DNA of 64,000 bases from Dyella acidisoli. Its GTDB lineage: Bacteria; Pseudomonadota; Gammaproteobacteria; Xanthomonadales; Rhodanobacteraceae. The stretch's first letter is position 1, and every line of letters begins with the position of its first letter. Position numbers and translations under genes: made by a program. Positions 8,002 through 16,116 of the stretch are shown here, in pieces. The notes below the pieces were generated by a model, which saw only the letters and a list, made by a program, of their open reading frames with translations, was not told where the DNA came from and made no database searches. The DNA lies in assembly GCF_030160295.1 (NCBI RefSeq), contig NZ_BSOB01000010.1:506926-570925 (forward strand). The letters are read 5' to 3'.

Positions 8002-8925
8002 ATGTGGAAAGATTGGATCAGGCCGTTCGTGCGCCCACTTCCGCAATGGTCTCCGGTGGCCATAGCACCTCCGTCGCAACTGGTCACCGCCACCTTGCGC
8101 TGGAACGGAAAATCGACAGATGTTACGGCAGACCACACCGTGGCTTCGCTCAGGCCGCTTACGATTGCGACCAGCTTTGACGCCGGCCAGCATCCCGTAC
8201 TCGAGTACATCGATAGCACTACAGAAAAGCGGCTCGGCGTCTTGCGCCTGGTGCGAGCTGGGACGGTCAATACCGAAGATTCGTCAATTGCCCTCTACCA
8301 CGTTGCATCAGGCGAACATCACTGCCTCACGTGGCCGCGACGCTCGTGGAACGCATGGCTTCAAAACCGTAGCATGCTGAAAAATCGCGCATCAAGTCAC
8401 TTGAATATGGAACCTGCAGCGGCACAGCAGCTCATGATTGCTTATCTGTGTCCGCGGCCAGTCATCCTTGTCTCTGTCAATGCGCCAGGCCACCAAAATA
8501 TCTTCCCGATGGATTTAATTGGCCCGCTAAAACGCAGCGGATTTTTTTCGCTAGCATTGCGCAGCACCAACGTTTCTCAGCCTGTGATGCGCGAAGTACG
8601 CCGAGTTGCGCTGTCAAACATCCCTGCGGCAATGAAGGGGATTGTTTACAAGCTCAGCGAGCACCATAAGCAGCCGCTTCAGGATTGGAGTTCGCTTCCG
8701 TTCCCGGTTCAACAGTCGCGGGAATTTGGCATTCCCGCCGTTGCTGCAGCACTCCGTGTTCAAGAGCTGGCCATTGTGCACAGCCAGGAAATTGGTTCGC
8801 ACACATTCTTCCTTGGCCGCGTTATTTCTGAGGAACATTGGTCGGAAGGCGCGCAGCTGCATCACACGGCGGGCTTTCATCAAATTTATCGCCGCAAGCG
8901 GGATATTCCGTTTACAGAGGTCTAG
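8002..8925 (+). CDS. Flavin reductase-like domain protein, 307 aa
   Basis: The ATG at 8002 immediately follows the methyltransferase stop, so translation is probably coupled. The middle of the protein (about residues 145-260) shows the split-barrel FMN-binding flavin reductase-like pattern: PRPVILVSVNAPGHQNIFPMD, then FSLALRSTN and VALSNIPAA, and a C-terminal HTFFLGRVISEEHW strand. The N-terminal 140 residues form an extra beta-rich region I do not recognise. Such proteins bind FMN and supply reduced flavin or carry out small redox steps. Paired with a methyltransferase this suggests modification of a small molecule, but no pathway can be named. Confidence 0.75.
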   Translation: MWKDWIRPFVRPLPQWSPVAIAPPSQLVTATLRWNGKSTDVTADHTVASLRPLTIATSFDAGQHPVLEYIDSTTEKRLGVLRLVRAGTVNTEDSSIALYHVASGEHHCLTWPRRSWNAWLQNRSMLKNRASSHLNMEPAAAQQLMIAYLCPRPVILVSVNAPGHQNIFPMDLIGPLKRSGFFSLALRSTNVSQPVMREVRRVALSNIPAAMKGIVYKLSEHHKQPLQDWSSLPFPVQQSREFGIPAVAAALRVQELAIVHSQEIGSHTFFLGRVISEEHWSEGAQLHHTAGFHQIYRRKRDIPFTEV

Positions 8926-9148
8926 CCTAAGCGCTATTCCACTAGGTCAAAAACCGCACGGGCAAAGCTCTTAGCCACCGTAGCCAGCCCTCTTTGGCAA
9001 CAGAGGTCGTCACAATGCTGACACAGATGGACGCCATAACGATGACGCGTCCATGTGTCGGATCTTCGGCCTTTGCAACAAAATACGGCCTGCATGGCGT
9101 CCCCATGCATCTAAGCCCCGAAGAGAGAATGCGCGATCAGAGGCCTCC

Positions 9149-9634
9149 ATGAACACCCTTTTTCCAGCTCTTTTCAGCCTCGTATTTATTTGCATTGGCG
9201 CAGGCATTATCAGCTTTGGGCGAAATACAGCAGCCAAGGCGAAGCGCAGCTCGTCCTGGCCCACGACTGAAGGGGAAATTGCGCATTCGGCGGTTCTCTT
9301 TCAGACGGACACATCCAGTACGGGCAATGCATCAACGTATAAGGCCGATATCGTCTATCGATACAAAGTGCACGGCAGGAGTTATTCGTCTTCCAAAATC
9401 TCCTTTTTGGATCTCGCTACCTCTGCAACCAATCGCGCACAAAATCTAGTGGACCGTTACCCCGACAATTCCACAGTTCAGGTCTACTACAACCCTGCCA
9501 ACCCCTCCGAATCGGTGTTGGAGCCGGGCGACGCGAGCGGCATCACGTTCCTATACCTTGTCGGGTCTCTGTTCGCTGCGGGCGGCCTTTTCTTCCTGAT
9601 CATGAGCTTGACGGGACACGTGCACGTACGTTGA
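9149..9634 (+). CDS. DUF3592 family membrane protein, 161 aa
   Basis: The ATG at 9149 gives an N-terminal membrane helix (residues 4-24). A beta-rich extracytoplasmic domain follows with W-PTTEGEI near its start, Y-KADIVYRYKVHGRSYSSSKI in the middle and VQVYYNPANPSESVLEPG, then a C-terminal membrane helix. This is the standard DUF3592 layout, in which the YNPxxP segment is diagnostic. The function of DUF3592 is unknown. A second member is encoded at 25041-25499 in this window. The gene stands alone. Confidence 0.82.
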   Translation: MNTLFPALFSLVFICIGAGIISFGRNTAAKAKRSSSWPTTEGEIAHSAVLFQTDTSSTGNASTYKADIVYRYKVHGRSYSSSKISFLDLATSATNRAQNLVDRYPDNSTVQVYYNPANPSESVLEPGDASGITFLYLVGSLFAAGGLFFLIMSLTGHVHVR

Positions 9635-9874
9635 GTCGGAGCGGAAACTCTTAACTCATCGGGCCGTGAATAGAAGCATTGGCACTGTCTCGCACCGTCT
9701 TCTAAATCGTAGACCGCTTCAGAAAAACGGATCACGCTCTATAGCCACACCGCTTTCCGTAAGCGGAACGCTCAGCGACTTCACCCACCCCGTTCAATCG
9801 CCTTAAAGCCACATCTTCCATGGCTACGCCCTGTGCACGCGCTTGAAAATCTCTCCGGAAACATTGGCCGAGAC

Positions 9875-10501
9875 TCACTCGTCCGTCGTCTTCTGCTCCA
9901 CGAAATGATTGAGCAGCACGTGACGACTCGCCGCCATGATTTCCTCGGCAAACGCCGCATCTGCACTCACGACGGAACGGGAAAGAATGAGTGCACCGAC
10001 CATTTCGCAGCAGAACGCAATGGCCATTCGTCGAGTCTCCTCCTGGTTGTTACCTTCAGGAAGGTGCTCGGCCACGGGACCCGCAAGGATCTCGATCATC
10101 GCGTTGAGACCCTTGGAGAAAATTGTCTGCGCCTGATCACCTAAACGACGCACATCGGCGGAAAGACCTGCCACGGCGCAGCCATGCTCGATGTCACTGC
10201 AATGGGTGCCGGATAGATAGAAATCCACTTGCCGCTGAAGCCGATCACCGTCTGGCGACAGCGGGGCTGCGATGGCGTCTTTGAGATCCTGGTTTGCTTT
10301 TTCCATGGCGCTGGCCACCACTTCGGCCGCTAGTGCCTCCTTCGACTGGAAGTGGTTGTAAAAGCCGCCCTGTGTAAAACCTGCAGCTTTCATCAGCGCG
10401 TTCAGGCCAACACCGTCGATCCCGTGCTCGCGGAACAACTTCTCTGAGGCCTCAATGATGGCCTTACGGTTTTCCGCGGCCTTCTGTCTCGACACACCCA
10501 T
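9875..10501 (-). CDS. TetR/AcrR family transcriptional regulator
   Basis: The ATG at 10501 has AAAGGTG 7 bases upstream. The 208-residue protein has an N-terminal TetR DNA-binding domain with the helix-turn-helix at about residues 29-50 (GVGLNALMKAAGFTQGGFYNHF), then an all-helical ligand domain containing CSDIEHGCAVAGLSADV, a cysteine-bearing pattern seen in redox- or electrophile-sensing TetR repressors related to AcuR/NemR. It is divergent from the SDR/SnoaL operon. Two similar palindromes in the shared intergenic region straddle the operon promoter, so it most likely represses that operon and itself. Confidence 0.92.
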   Translation of the reverse strand: MGVSRQKAAENRKAIIEASEKLFREHGIDGVGLNALMKAAGFTQGGFYNHFQSKEALAAEVVASAMEKANQDLKDAIAAPLSPDGDRLQRQVDFYLSGTHCSDIEHGCAVAGLSADVRRLGDQAQTIFSKGLNAMIEILAGPVAEHLPEGNNQEETRRMAIAFCCEMVGALILSRSVVSADAAFAEEIMAASRHVLLNHFVEQKTTDE

Positions 10502-10557
10502 GGCAAACACCTTTCGTCACGACCAGTGATGGGAATTATAGCCGCGATCGAAAATAA

Positions 10558-10575
10558 CAATGGTGATCGCCATTG
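10558..10575. promoter_or_regulatory. Putative TetR operator 1
   Basis: CAATGG and CCATTG are perfect inverted arms around a 6-bp centre, and the extended 16-bp core is symmetric except for one pair. It overlaps the perfect -35 hexamer of the SDR promoter. The length and symmetry fit a TetR-family operator for the divergent regulator gene. Binding is inferred. Confidence 0.6.
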
Positions 10576-10600
10576 ACAATTCGTCCCAGGCGTCTAAACT
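10573..10600 (+). promoter_or_regulatory. Sigma-70-type promoter for SDR-SnoaL operon
   Basis: A consensus -35 TTGACA (10573-10578) is followed after 16 bp by TAAACT (10595-10600). Transcription would begin near 10607, leaving a leader of about 140 bases before the SDR start at 10747, where AAAGGA sits 8 bases upstream. Two putative operators flank the promoter core. Confidence 0.6.
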
Positions 10601-10618
10601 CAATGTCGTTCACCATTG
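10601..10618. promoter_or_regulatory. Putative TetR operator 2
   Basis: CAATG and CATTG arms frame a second 18-bp site that matches operator 1 at both ends but is degenerate inside. It covers the expected transcription start of the SDR operon, so occupancy of both sites would block the promoter. Confidence 0.45.
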
Positions 10619-10746
10619 TGTTTCCGGAAGAACCAGTCAGCCTTAGAAATGTTAATAAAATCAATCAAATAAGACCAAGTATGCGGCCATCGAACTGCGA
10701 AACCTGAGTCTTTCCATCCACATCCATCTCGCAAAAGGACCATCCC

Positions 10747-11493
10747 ATGAAACTCACAGGCAACACTATCTTCATCACCGGCGGCGGCTCTGGCATCGGT
10801 CGCGGCTTGGCCGAGGCGTTTCACAAACTGGGCAACCAAGTGATCATCTCTGGCCGTCGTGCCGAGCGCCTGAAGGCAACCATCGACGCCAATCCAGGCA
10901 TGCAGGCCGTCGAGCTCGACATCACCGACCCTGCGAGCATCAAAGCCGTCGCGAATAAGTTGATAGCCGACCACCCTGACCTGAACGTGCTCATCAACAA
11001 CGCCGGTGTCATGTTTCCCGATGGCGCCGCCGGCCCTGTTGACGATGATCTTCTGACATCGACGGTTGCCACTAACGTGCTGGGGCCGATTCGCATGACT
11101 TCTGCGCTTATCGAGCATTTGAAGTCAAAAGATCGGGCAGTCATCGCCAACGTCGCATCCGTGCTTGGCTATGTACCTTTGGCCATCACGGCCGTCTATA
11201 GCGCGACCAAAGCAGCACTGCATTCGTACACGCTGTCGCAGCGTTATCTGCTCAAAGACACCAACGTGTCGGTCATCGAAATTGCGCCACCGTGGGTGCG
11301 TACTGAACTCTTGAATAGCAGCGAAGAAGAGCGTGCGATGCCACTTGATGAGTTCATCGCCGGAGCAATGCAGCAGCTAGGTACTGATACCAACGAAATA
11401 CTTGTTGGACAGGCACCGGCGATGCGTGCAAACCCCGGCCCCCATGAACACGCCTTCGTCAACCAGTTCAACGACATGTTTGCCGCCGGTTGA
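10747..11493 (+). CDS. Short-chain dehydrogenase/reductase (DltE-like)
   Basis: The 248-residue Rossmann enzyme has the classical SDR motifs: the cofactor loop TGGGSGIG (11-18), NNAG (84-87), N110, S138 and the catalytic Y151-x3-K155 in YSATK. R37-R38 after the second strand favours NADP(H). The sequence resembles the DltE-like/YciK-like oxidoreductases of proteobacteria, often controlled by a divergent TetR gene as here. The substrate is probably a carbonyl compound or alcohol. It is followed after 70 bp by a SnoaL-like gene in the same presumptive operon. Confidence 0.92.
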   Translation: MKLTGNTIFITGGGSGIGRGLAEAFHKLGNQVIISGRRAERLKATIDANPGMQAVELDITDPASIKAVANKLIADHPDLNVLINNAGVMFPDGAAGPVDDDLLTSTVATNVLGPIRMTSALIEHLKSKDRAVIANVASVLGYVPLAITAVYSATKAALHSYTLSQRYLLKDTNVSVIEIAPPWVRTELLNSSEEERAMPLDEFIAGAMQQLGTDTNEILVGQAPAMRANPGPHEHAFVNQFNDMFAAG

Positions 11494-11563
11494 TGAGTTG
11501 GCGAACACCCTGTTCGCTCCTCATAACGCCCAAGCCACTTAATTTCCCATTGAGGAAAGTGCT

Positions 11564-11965
11564 ATGTCCAAGACCACCCCTGAGCAAAACAAGGCGCTTG
11601 TGCTCAAAGCGTTCGACACGCTTTTCAACAAACGCGATTACGACGCCGCTGAGCGTTTCTGGTCGGAAAAATATATCCAGCACAGCGCCCACATCCCACC
11701 CGGCCGCAACGGCTTGTTCAATTTGATTCGCAGCCTCCCCGCCACCCTGCGCTATGAGCCGGGAGTGATCTTTGCTGAAGGTGACTATGTGATGGTGCAC
11801 GGTCGCTTTTCAGGCACCGGCCGGCCGACGGCCTGGATCGCTGCGGATGTTCTGCGCGTCGAAAACGGCGTCTTTGCCGAACACTGGGACGTATTGCAGG
11901 ACGAGGCTACACAAGCCGAATCCCAGAGTGGCCTGCCGATGTTTGGAACGCGTTTCCCTGCATGA
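11564..11965 (+). CDS. SnoaL-like (NTF2-fold) protein
   Basis: This 133-residue protein starts with the NKALVLKAFDTLFNKRDYDAAERFWSEKYIQHS pattern of SnoaL-like NTF2-fold proteins. It continues with the strands GDYVMVHGRFSG, AADVLRVENGVFAEHWDVLQDE. The HWD element and the N-terminal helix are diagnostic of the predicted ester-cyclase/SnoaL group. GAGGAAAG lies upstream of the ATG. Position downstream of the SDR gene under TetR control suggests a shared role, perhaps handling a reactive carbonyl compound; that is inference. Enzymatic activity is not assured, as many members act only as binding proteins. Confidence 0.85.
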   Translation: MSKTTPEQNKALVLKAFDTLFNKRDYDAAERFWSEKYIQHSAHIPPGRNGLFNLIRSLPATLRYEPGVIFAEGDYVMVHGRFSGTGRPTAWIAADVLRVENGVFAEHWDVLQDEATQAESQSGLPMFGTRFPA

Positions 11966-11976
11966 TGGGGAACCTG

Positions 11977-12040
11977 CAAAGGATCAGGTTCACTTTCAAG
12001 GTTGAGTGAAAGTAAACAGGTGAACCTGATCCTACCTTTG
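11977..12040. repeat. Nested inverted repeat
   Basis: An outer perfect 14-bp inverted pair (AGGATCAGGTTCAC at 11980-11993 and its complement at 12020-12033) encloses a second hairpin ACTTTCA/TGAAAGT, and CAAAGG/CCTTTG frames the whole. There is no U run. It lies 11 bp after the SnoaL gene and could end or stabilise its transcript, or be a mobile-element footprint. Confidence 0.65.
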
Positions 12041-12179
12041 TAACGATTGTTCTGGGTCCGAAGCGGGTACTGACCGACCCAATAGTGCCGGATGCTCAAA
12101 ACCCTCTTGCTTGAGTGTTCTAACTTTGGGAAGCGCTCTTACCTCTTCTTGCTTGATGGCCTGGCCCATCCCCGGCGCT

Positions 12180-13742
12180 TTACTTGGCGCTTTTCAACCA
12201 CTCAAGGGCGCGCCGCGTCCATGCTTCCGTCTGGCTCGTGTTCCATACGAAGGTCGCCACGCTTTGCGGAGGCATCGTGTATTCGAAACGAGTCTGGCCT
12301 TGCGCGACCGAGACGGGGTGCGCATCCGTATTACTGTTCACCATCACCAAGACGATCGATCCGTCGGAAGCGTTCTGGAATGCCACATTAGCGAAGCCCT
12401 TGTCGGTCAACGTGGATTCCACCCGAACGGCACCGGGCAAGACGAACCTGCTGAAGTGCGCCAACGCGTAGTATTCGTCGTTGCGACTCACCGCGCCTGT
12501 GCGCGAATCGATCGTAATCACTCCCTTGCAGGCATCACAACCGCCGAAATGCGGGCCGTGTTGCTCATCGAGCGCCAGGTTCCAGTAAATGACGCCACGA
12601 GCCCACTGCCTGATACCTGTGACAAGCAGCTCTCGTGTAAACCAGAGCAGCTCGCCATTTATGCTCGACGCCCAATCGCCCCCGGAACACTCGGTGATGT
12701 AGGTGTCCTTTGTGGGATACGCACGATGGACGCGACTTTGCGCATACTGGCTGCCGTCATAGCAATGCCAGGCAACGCCATCGATATAACCGGATGCATC
12801 GGGGGTTGCCAACACGCTCAATGCTTGTTCGGGCTGATTCCAGTTGTGATCCCATTCCAAGATCTGTGTTTTTTGCTTGCGGCTTGCCAACTTCGGGCCG
12901 AGATATTGAGCAACGATGCGCGCTCGCGTAGCCGCAGGCATTTCCATGCCAGGATACGTAATGGGTACGAAGCCGGGCTCATTCTGCAAAGTCAATGCGA
13001 AGATCGGGATGCCATAGCCCAGGTACGTGTCGAGATACTTGACGAGATAGTCCGCATACGTACTTTCGTACTGCGGCAGCAACTCCCCGCCAATCAGGTT
13101 TTCGCTGGTCTTCATCCATGCTGGCGCGCTCCATGGCGATGCGACGATGCGCAGCCCCGGATCGATGGCAAGGATCTGGCGCACCGTCGGTACCACGTCG
13201 TGCACAGTGGGCGTGACATTGAAATGCAGCAGCTGCGGATCGACCTGGCCGAAAGGAACATCATCCAGGGTATACGGCTTCAACGAGAAATCCGAAGCAC
13301 CAATGGTCAGGCGCATCATGTTCAAGCCAAGATTGGGTGGTGGACCATATAGCTCGTGCAACAAGGCCCTGCGCTGAAAGAAATTCAGCTTGTTCTGAAG
13401 CAACCACGCCGACGAGTCCGTCATAGCCGCACCAAAACCGACCATGGTTTGATACTTCTTCTGGACGTCGATAACGATATCGGCCGGCAACGAGCCGCGG
13501 GCGGTCATTTCAATGTCGGACTGCTGCTGCAGCTTCAGTCGACGATTTGCCGTGCTCAGCCACAGCTCGACAGTGGGCGTGACCGGCCGCGTCGAAGGAG
13601 TAGCTTTAGGTTTTACTGCGGGTTGCTTGAAGCGTGGCGCATAAAGCGCGGCCAACGTAAGCAGGATGAGCAATGCGATGACGACGATGACCGTTCGATG
13701 GAAATCCAACCTGCGCTCATTCATGGAACGCAGATCACCCAT
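12180..13742 (-). CDS. GH30 glycoside hydrolase (glucosylceramidase-like)
   Basis: The 520-residue protein has an N-terminal membrane anchor or uncleaved signal (about residues 17-35) and a short Pro/Thr linker. It then has the GH30 (beta/alpha)8 barrel with associated beta-sandwich. The acid/base is E255 in TLQNEPGF and the nucleophile E351 in ITECSGGDW, both intact. VGFGAAMTDSSAW and ASPWSAPAWMK are further family signatures. GH30 subfamily 1-type enzymes cleave beta-glucosides such as glucosylceramide or beta-1,6-glucans. The C-terminal MPPQSVATFVW matches the usual end of the family. A start at 13724 is possible. It stands alone. Confidence 0.92.
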   Translation of the reverse strand: MGDLRSMNERRLDFHRTVIVVIALLILLTLAALYAPRFKQPAVKPKATPSTRPVTPTVELWLSTANRRLKLQQQSDIEMTARGSLPADIVIDVQKKYQTMVGFGAAMTDSSAWLLQNKLNFFQRRALLHELYGPPPNLGLNMMRLTIGASDFSLKPYTLDDVPFGQVDPQLLHFNVTPTVHDVVPTVRQILAIDPGLRIVASPWSAPAWMKTSENLIGGELLPQYESTYADYLVKYLDTYLGYGIPIFALTLQNEPGFVPITYPGMEMPAATRARIVAQYLGPKLASRKQKTQILEWDHNWNQPEQALSVLATPDASGYIDGVAWHCYDGSQYAQSRVHRAYPTKDTYITECSGGDWASSINGELLWFTRELLVTGIRQWARGVIYWNLALDEQHGPHFGGCDACKGVITIDSRTGAVSRNDEYYALAHFSRFVLPGAVRVESTLTDKGFANVAFQNASDGSIVLVMVNSNTDAHPVSVAQGQTRFEYTMPPQSVATFVWNTSQTEAWTRRALEWLKSAK

Positions 13743-13979
13743 GGCTCACGTTGCAGCGCACTTGGATCATGAAGCTTCCTGGTTTCCGCAGAATAGTAGC
13801 AAAGTGCTTTTTCTACATGAGAAACGCGCCGTGAGCTAGCCCTGTTTCCGCGGATGATTTCATCGATCACCTCAAACATTCTCTCGAATGTTTCGTGTAA
13901 GCGATATGGGCATGTTCGTTCTGGGTCGGAAGCAAACATGAGGATCTACCACAAGCTGAGCCGACCGGAGACAGCTTCT

Positions 13980-14735
13980 TCAAGGCTCAATGACAACATC
14001 CTTATCCTCGCCCATTCCATGGTATCCACCGGGAGCGATCACGGTGACGTGCCCTGGATCATCAGCCCGGTAGACGTTTGTGTAGATAGAGGTCGCCACC
14101 GTTCCTGAGCAGTCGTCGAACGTTAATGTGTTGTCGATCTTCCCACTCGCGATATTAACCAAGCGCAGGTCAACCATGGATACCGGGCAGTTTTTCGAGC
14201 GCCGATAAACACCCAGCAACATATGATTTTTGGCGTGATGCCACATGGGGATTTCGACAACGCCTTCTAGCAAAGGACCATTGCTTACGGTGTCATCGAG
14301 GCGTCCTACCTGGTTCAAGGCAATGGGGAGGCTCTTCTTGCCATCATTCCATTCGCCGGTCGCACCGTTGTCGGTAATGGTCAATGTGATGGGACATGGC
14401 TGGGGATGCTGCGGTGAACGGGCCGGAACGTGAGGCCCTTCAGCGAACGATGTGGGTTCCAGCGCCTCACACAGCACCATTTTTCCATCGGGATTGAGAT
14501 GGCCCTGCAACGGAATGGGAATGCGATGGGCATCGTAGTAGTAACTTCCGTCGGCGTGATATTGGTTTGGTTGGTTATGGTCGAGGACGTCGTAGGTTTG
14601 CAAGGACACATGGACAGGAAGGCTTCCAATGGTGCCGGCATAGTTTCTGACTTGATACCATCCCGCGTGTGCAGATGATGCAACTACCAAAAGCAAATAA
14701 GGGGCAAGCCCGAATAGAATGCGTTTTACTGTCAT
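13980..14735 (-). CDS. Secreted protein of unknown function, 251 aa (paralogue of upstream gene)
   Basis: The start at 14735 begins a good signal peptide ending SSAHA; a start at 14762 overlaps the previous stop codon and would add nine residues. The mature protein is beta-rich. It contains GTIGSLPVHVSL, then GSYYYDAHRIPIPLQG, then GEWNDGKKSLPIALNQV, and a C-terminal region with cysteines. The same series occurs in the upstream gene as GTLGAQPI, YGFYYYDKHATPIRL and AIWSGHGKELAIRLNRV, so the two are diverged paralogues. No known domain was recognised. Confidence 0.75.
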   Translation of the reverse strand: MTVKRILFGLAPYLLLVVASSAHAGWYQVRNYAGTIGSLPVHVSLQTYDVLDHNQPNQYHADGSYYYDAHRIPIPLQGHLNPDGKMVLCEALEPTSFAEGPHVPARSPQHPQPCPITLTITDNGATGEWNDGKKSLPIALNQVGRLDDTVSNGPLLEGVVEIPMWHHAKNHMLLGVYRRSKNCPVSMVDLRLVNIASGKIDNTLTFDDCSGTVATSIYTNVYRADDPGHVTVIAPGGYHGMGEDKDVVIEP

Positions 14736-14758
14736 CGGATGGGTCGCTTCAATAATCA

Positions 14759-15889
14759 TCATGGATAGCGGGCTAGATCAGTGCGGATCGATGCGACATT
14801 CGCACGGCCTTTGTCATTCAACATAGGGATGATCTCGGCAAAGGGAACCTGGACTGTACAAGGCCTCATCGATCCGGCTCCCAGCCAAAAAACAAATCCC
14901 TTGGCATCCATGCTGACGTCGATATCGTCACTTACACCCATTGAGTCGTCGCACGCCACAACGTCTTCATCGGATTCCTCATCCCGCGCAACGCTCTTTT
15001 CCATGTGTCGCCCAATGATCAGTTCCAATGATTTTGTAGCGGTTTTTTTGCCCGAGCCAAACCAGGACCACAAATCGGTCATTTTCTCGCCCGTCACGCG
15101 GTTCCATAACACGCCTCCGCGTTCGGGAACCTCAGCAGACCCGCACGAACCCGGATAGAAAACCCACGTTGCATACACCCAGTGCTCTGTGAGAAAGACG
15201 GGTTCCAACTCACCACTGCCTGGACTCTCCGTCGCCGCGCTATCGTTGTTGTCGCCGGATGGGCAATACGTGGGTGAGTCGGGCATGACGTCGAGAAGGT
15301 CTGCATTGATCTTCGCGGTGATCTTGTCTTTCCCTACTAGCCGTATGAGCATGCTAGGACGCTCGTTGCGAAATTCGTCGGCGTTCATGTAGCTCAGCTT
15401 CACGTAGTGGATGCCGCTGACTTTGTCGATTTCCGTGCTGGCCACCGGAAAGTGGATGCCGTCGATAAATGATTTGTCGCCGCAGTTACCACTATTTCTA
15501 ACGCGGTTCAGCCGTATCGCAAGCTCCTTGCCATGGCCCGACCAGATGGCGACCAGTCGCTCCGCGTCAGCGGTACGTATGGTCCAGACGCTATCAGCCT
15601 GATTTTCTTTGTGACCGGGCGACGCTTCCTTGAAGCGAAGTTGCGCAGCATTTACGTCTGGAAGATTCGCTGGGACGTAAAGCGACAATCTTATTGGCGT
15701 GGCGTGCTTGTCGTAATAGTAGAAACCATACTCCGCCGATGTGTAGCACGCAGTGATCGGCTGCGCCCCCAACGTTCCCTTCCAAATGCCACTAATCGAT
15801 GGTGGATTCGCAGCACGCGCATAGCCGGCGCATAAAAACAGCACCAGCATGCCGGTCCATTGTGCAAAGGCGATAGTGACGCGACTCAT
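14759..15889 (-). CDS. Secreted protein of unknown function, 376 aa
   Basis: A signal peptide (cut near YARA) leads into a beta-rich protein. The N-terminal half (about residues 30-160) repeats the pattern of the downstream gene, with ISGIWKGTLGAQPI and YGFYYYDKHATPIRL. The C-terminal half has its own cysteine pairs and the VPFAEIIPMLNDKGRANVA end. The final bases overlap a possible start of the downstream gene, so the two are translationally linked. The shared fold resembles lipocalin-like or META-like small barrels by pattern only; I cannot name a function. Both are exported to the periplasm or outside. Confidence 0.75.
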   Translation of the reverse strand: MSRVTIAFAQWTGMLVLFLCAGYARAANPPSISGIWKGTLGAQPITACYTSAEYGFYYYDKHATPIRLSLYVPANLPDVNAAQLRFKEASPGHKENQADSVWTIRTADAERLVAIWSGHGKELAIRLNRVRNSGNCGDKSFIDGIHFPVASTEIDKVSGIHYVKLSYMNADEFRNERPSMLIRLVGKDKITAKINADLLDVMPDSPTYCPSGDNNDSAATESPGSGELEPVFLTEHWVYATWVFYPGSCGSAEVPERGGVLWNRVTGEKMTDLWSWFGSGKKTATKSLELIIGRHMEKSVARDEESDEDVVACDDSMGVSDDIDVSMDAKGFVFWLGAGSMRPCTVQVPFAEIIPMLNDKGRANVASIRTDLARYP

Positions 15890-16116
15890 CTCGTCCAATC
15901 CTAGTTAGGTCAGGTAGCCAGCATCTGTCTCGAACAAAAGAATAAATAGCAGCCAAGACCCATAGCATTTGCGATCAAGCAGGACGCTGCCGCTTTGGGC
16001 GTTCTCATATTTACTACTATCTCTTGGGGATCATAGCGCTGAGCGAGGGCAAGCTCGTGCGGTAGATATGGCGACTAGCTGGCACGCGGCACGTGCCCGC
16101 GATTCAGCCACTGACG

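Noticed and set aside
12111..13352. 413-residue plus-strand frame opposite the GH30 gene
   Set aside because: The GH30 frame on the other strand has both catalytic glutamates and family signatures; this frame has none.
13743..13979. Small minus-strand frame between GH30 and the secreted pair
   Set aside because: No SD, no hydrophobic or motif pattern, and no coding bias.
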